Part shown: one piece after another, positions 60,491 through 64,000 of the stretch
Position numbering within the stretch: the stretch's first letter is position 1
Layout of the letters: every line of letters starts with the position of its first letter
Assembly (NCBI GenBank): GCA_039621445.1
Contig: CP154955.1
Span: forward strand, 32,032,605 to 32,096,604
DNA from: Euglena gracilis
Taxonomy: Eukaryota; Euglenida; Euglenophyceae; Euglenales
Direction: 5' to 3'
DNA length: 64,000 nucleotides
The notes under the pieces: generated by a model
What the model was told of the DNA's origin: nothing
The model's database searches: none
The model's input: only the letters and a program-made list of their open reading frames with translations
Program-made: the position numbers and the translations under genes

Positions 60491-60584
60491 TCTTCTCGAC
60501 AAGACGTGCACCACACCACGATATGCCCAAGCCAGTCAGGACCCCATGGGCATTTTCAGGGTACTTTTGTTAAATCCCCCGCTG

Positions 60585-60910
60585 GGTTTTTTCAGAATTA
60601 CGGTTGGAAATTTTGGCTGCCCTGGTGTCAATGGCAGGAAATTTTCGGTGGACCCCGCCTGGGTTTTTTTTAGAGTCACAGTTGGGAATTTTAGCTGGAC
60701 CCCCCCTGGGTTTTTCAGAATAACGGTTGGAAATTCTGGCTGGGTCCCCCCTGGGTGTTTTCAAATTGGCTGGACCCCCGCTGGGTTGTTCAAGATTCAC
60801 CACGGTATTCACGGTATCACTAGATTCACGGTATTCACGGGATTTTAGCTGCCCCCCCCCCCCTGGGGTCCCCCCCCCTGAAGAACGGTTGGAAATTTTG
60901 GCTGAAACAC
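60585..60910 (+). repeat. Minisatellite shared with Helitron intron 14
   Basis: Five to six units of CTGGGTTTTTTCAGAATTAC, GGTTGGAAATTTTGGCTG with a variable CTGGACCCC linker. Confidence 0.8.
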
Positions 60911-61715
60911 TGTGGGTTTTTTCAGGATATTTCGCGTTGAGGAACGTTTGACTGGACTCCCCAGGTTTTTTCAGAATCACGGGCAGAAAATTTTTCATTG
61001 TCCAATTTCAATGTCCAATGTCTCCAAATCCAAAGTCCAATTTCGGGCGAAGGGAATTAAAATTGGCCAAACTTGGTCAAAAACTGCCTTTTTTCAGACG
61101 GTGGATCTGCAAATGAGGGACAATGGGTCCCAGCTGTTGAAACAGACAAAAAAAGACCAAAAACCATTCACAACCCTCCTTTAACAGACACCATCACCAA
61201 CCACATCCATGGCTGGCCTGTTCGCCTGCTTCTGACTGTTTCTGCTCCACCAAAGGTGTGCATAAAACCCCACATACTGGAAAACCAGTCTATGTCATCC
61301 AGCCAGCGTGCCAGTTGAAATAAATAACCACAAATTGAATATCAGTCCAATTCAAGTGCAATCGAATGAAGTCATTTCTGGAAAGAAAAGAACAAAGCTA
61401 CTGTTTCTGCGTTTCATCCAGACAAGGCGCAAAGAGAAAAACTACTCATCCAATAATACGTTGGATAATTATTGTAAAAAATGATAAAAAATGAAACACT
61501 TCCTTGCAATTATCGTGGAAGTGAGAAGTTGAACGGAGACGTGAAACTTTTTATTTTTCTCATTTAATAATTATATAAGACTATTGGTTGAGACTTTAAT
61601 TCAAACAATTTGACTTTTTTTGCTACCATTTATGGTTATTAAGAAACGCCAAACTATGCAAAGGCGCTGCACATAACGCGTAAGCTTGCGCGGCAACAAA
61701 AAAACTTTAAGACTC
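60911..61715. other. AT-rich non-coding DNA
   Basis: No gene is supported. The sequence becomes markedly AT-rich (61320-61640) before the Helitron-end repeats. Confidence 0.45.
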
Positions 61716-61719
61716 TGGA

Positions 61720-62509
61720 GCCCGTGCGTCAGCACGGACCGGGACCTGCTTGTCTATCTATCTTATAAACGCCGGATAAACCGCCCCGTTGCGCGATTTG
61801 AAACCGTAGGCCACCAAAAGCGCCCAAACCCTCGGTGCCGGGTCCCGTGGAATGGTCCGCTGGGTCCGCCGTGAGAACGGGTACCCCCCTGGTGTCGGCG
61901 AAATCGCACCTCGCCGGGAATCCGGAGATGTCTGGTCAGCTTCTGGCCCCAACGGATGGGGTGATTCCTTACTTTCCAGTCAAAGGGTGGCATTTCTGCA
62001 TCCAGTTTCCGATGCCAGAGAAAGAAAAGAAGCAGAAGAAGGCCAAAGAACGAAGTGGTACCTACAGACTACACCACGACGTTCTGGAAAGTCCGTCTGG
62101 TATGTGAAATTCGCTTTTGCCACTTGGAATTGTCCGTTCGTGCACAGTGTCGCAAGATAGTGATTCCTCGACGGTGTCTACTCCACGCCGCTCTGGAAGA
62201 CTGTCGTCGGCGCACGCTGCTGGTTGGTCGTCGCCGGAATGTTCTCCCGGGTCAGCAGCTCTACGGTGTCCTGCCAGCACCGTAACTTCCACCAGTATGC
62301 TGCATTGGCCGCATGCTGGCTGTCCTGTCCTTTTGCAACAGCTGGTCAGTTTGCATTTGACAAGTTTGGGATTCAGATATGCTGTTCGGTTGGGTTGTTC
62401 TTCAGAGTCTGGCTGGCAAATGGGTTTGGAATCGGGCTGGACTGCGATCGAAATGTGGCCAGCGAAATGTGCACGGGATCAGTTGTCTCTGTGAGTTGTG
62501 TCTCTGCCA
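61720..62509 (+). repeat. Helitron 5'-end-like repeat, copy 1
   Basis: It starts with a hairpin (CCCGTGCG.CAGCACGG), then TGCTTGTCTATCTATCTTAT and GCGCGATTTGAAACCG, which matches the region at 27894-27950. It then carries a candidate start MPEKEKKQKKAKERSG and a Ser-rich stretch as at 28120-28260. I infer a copy of the 5' end and first exons of a related Helitron. No Rep or helicase follows. Confidence 0.6.
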
Positions 62510-62756
62510 TCTGTCTACCCACCTACTAACCGGAGCGATGTAACGGCCTACGCATCCGCGTTCCGGGCGAATGCGACCGCGATTCGGCCCGTAGGGCTCG
62601 ATTTTGGTATCCATTCGGCTGTCGCAGCCGATGCCCAGTAGCCCGATCGATGGCCCTGGGAAAGCACAACGCCGTACCGAAAACCGGAAATCGTACTTTT
62701 GCTCCTGCGCCGAGATAGGGTTTCGGTCCCGTCCGCGTCTTTCACCACAGTCGCGA
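62510..62756. other. Spacer between the two Helitron-end repeats
   Basis: A GC-balanced unique sequence that ends at the CCCGTGCGTGAGCACGGG hairpin. It could be the 3' end of the first copy or the original flank. No gene is seen. Confidence 0.4.
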
Positions 62757-63544
62757 AACCGCCCGTGCGTGAGCACGGGCCGACGTGCTTGTCTATCTTA
62801 TAAACGCCGGATAAACCGCCCCGTTGCGCGATTTGAAACCGTAGGCCACCAAAAGCGCCCAAACCCTCGGTGCCGGGTCCCGTGGAATGGTCCGCTGGGT
62901 CCGCCGTGAGAACGGGTACCCCCCTGGTGTCGGCGAAATCGCACCTCGCCGGGAATCCGGAGATGTCTGGTCAGCTTCTGGCCCCAACGGATGGGGTGAT
63001 TCCTTATTTTCCAGTCAAAGGGTGGCATTTCTGCATCCAGTTTCCGATGCCAGAGAAAGAAAAGAAGCAGAAGAAGGCCAAAGAACGAAGTGGTACCTAC
63101 AGACTACACCACGACGTTCTGGAAAGTCCGTCTGGTATGTGAAATTCGCTTTTGCCACTTGGAATTGTCCGTTCGTGCACAGTGTCGCAAGATAGTGATT
63201 CCTCGACGGTGTCTACTCCACGCCGCTCTGGAAGACTGTCGTCGGCGCACGCTGCTGGTTGGTCGTCGCCGGAATGTTCTCCCGGGTCAGCAGCTCTACG
63301 GTGTCCTGCCAGCACCGTAACTTCCACCAGTATGCTGCATTGGCCGCATGCTGGCTGTCCTGTCCTTTTGCAACAGCTGGTCAGTTTGCATTTGACAAGT
63401 TTGGGATTCAGATATGCTGTTCGGTTGGGTTGTTCTTCAGAGTCTGGCTGGCAAATGGGTTTGGAATCGGGCTGGACTGCGATCGAAATGTGGCCAGCGA
63501 AATGTGCACGGGATCAGTTGTCTCTGTGAGTTGTGTCTCTGCCA
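62757..63544 (+). repeat. Helitron 5'-end-like repeat, copy 2
   Basis: Nearly identical to copy 1 at a constant offset of 1,035 bp. I see only about one change after the hairpin (near 63007) before the sequences part at 63545. Confidence 0.8.
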
Positions 63545-64000
63545 AGTTGTCTGTGTTGTTATTGTTTGCATTTTGCTCCTTGCTGTGGTTGTCCAGTCGC
63601 CAGCCTCCCGTCCCCAAGTCCTCATCATGGGGTTTCAGAGGGTTATTCGGTTTTGGAACAGCCTGGCAGATTTTTTTTCAGCAACAGCCAATGCAGCCCT
63701 GTTGACCCAGACAGCATTTGGGTGGTTCGATGACAGGCTGGACCACCTGTTTTGGCCTGAGGCGCACTTTTTTGGGACAGCCCACCACCACGGTCGGGGG
63801 GGCAGCTTTTTTTTTTTGCACCTTCCCTGAAAATTTTGGGGGACAGTCTGTGTTTTTTTGATAATCATTCAACAGCCCAACCACTGACCATTTCGCATTG
63901 GTTTGCACAACTGTTGCATTCCAAACATTTAAAGATTAGAGTCAGTGTGCCAGGATGGTTCGGGTTCTCGTGCTCTTCATGTTCTTCGTTCTTCGAGAAG
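63545..64000 (+). other. Continuation of the second Helitron-like copy
   Basis: The block order resembles 29200-29640: a GGGCTGT.....TTTTTTGGACAG stretch, a C/G run, a TGTTGCAT.C segment and TTCGTGTTCTTCAAGAAG. It suggests that a second Helitron continues beyond the window. No exon is resolved. Confidence 0.4.

Noticed and set aside
1-64000. tRNA or rRNA genes
   Set aside because: I looked for tRNA B-box-like GTTCGAATC sequences and conserved rRNA segments and saw none that I could support. A covariance-model scan would be needed to exclude them.

Overview
The window is nuclear DNA of a eukaryote and consists almost entirely of mobile elements, their remains and short repeats. I found no operon, Shine-Dalgarno or other prokaryotic layout and no clear rRNA or tRNA. 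The strongest clue to the organism is intron structure. A Helitron Rep-helicase gene on the + strand (about 40.2-54.1 kb) is cut by about 30 short introns (46-515 bp). None has a GT...AG pair of ends. Almost all follow one rule: 3 free nt, a stem sequence (often starting CAG), the loop, the complementary stem (often ending CTG), 5 free nt. This is the layout known for euglenid nonconventional introns, so I infer a euglenid, or a relative that uses the same splicing. Placing introns by this rule restores every conserved Helitron motif, and nearly all exon lengths agree in phase.

Layout. 1-5.4 kb and 13.8-20.5 kb hold palindromic and homopolymer-bracketed repeats plus remnants of an unknown element: two related small ORFs at 2.4 and 4.2 kb, a possible tyrosine-recombinase fragment at 1.8-2.2 kb, and a scrambled inverted copy at 13.9-15.3 kb. 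6.06-13.64 kb is a near full-length non-LTR retrotransposon (LINE). It has a basic Gln/Pro-rich first ORF, several 2A-like ribosome-skipping motifs, a reverse transcriptase with a YLDD box and a C-terminal restriction-like endonuclease domain. It is split by a 246-bp MITE-like insert with 16-bp inverted ends. 16.1-17.2 kb has a related 5' leader and a broken unknown ORF. 21-25 kb is repeat-rich and has no gene I can support. 25.5-27.8 kb (minus strand) stacks 5'-truncated LINE pieces: a second endonuclease-type LINE, then two to three 3' ends of the first family.

27.9-54.2 kb is the Helitron locus. Its first part is present twice in tandem (28422-36347 and 36348-about 44290, nearly identical). 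Only the second copy runs on into the complete Rep (HUH) and SF1 helicase parts. 54.2-61.6 kb holds more repeats, exon-like fragments of unknown genes and a duplicated A-B module. 61.7-63.5 kb holds two tandem 1,035-bp-period copies of what look like Helitron 5' ends, related to the sequence at 27.9-28.3 kb.

In short, a DNA-level element (the Helitron) carries host-type structured introns through its whole gene. The RNA-level element (the LINE) is intron-free, as expected if its copies pass through spliced RNA.
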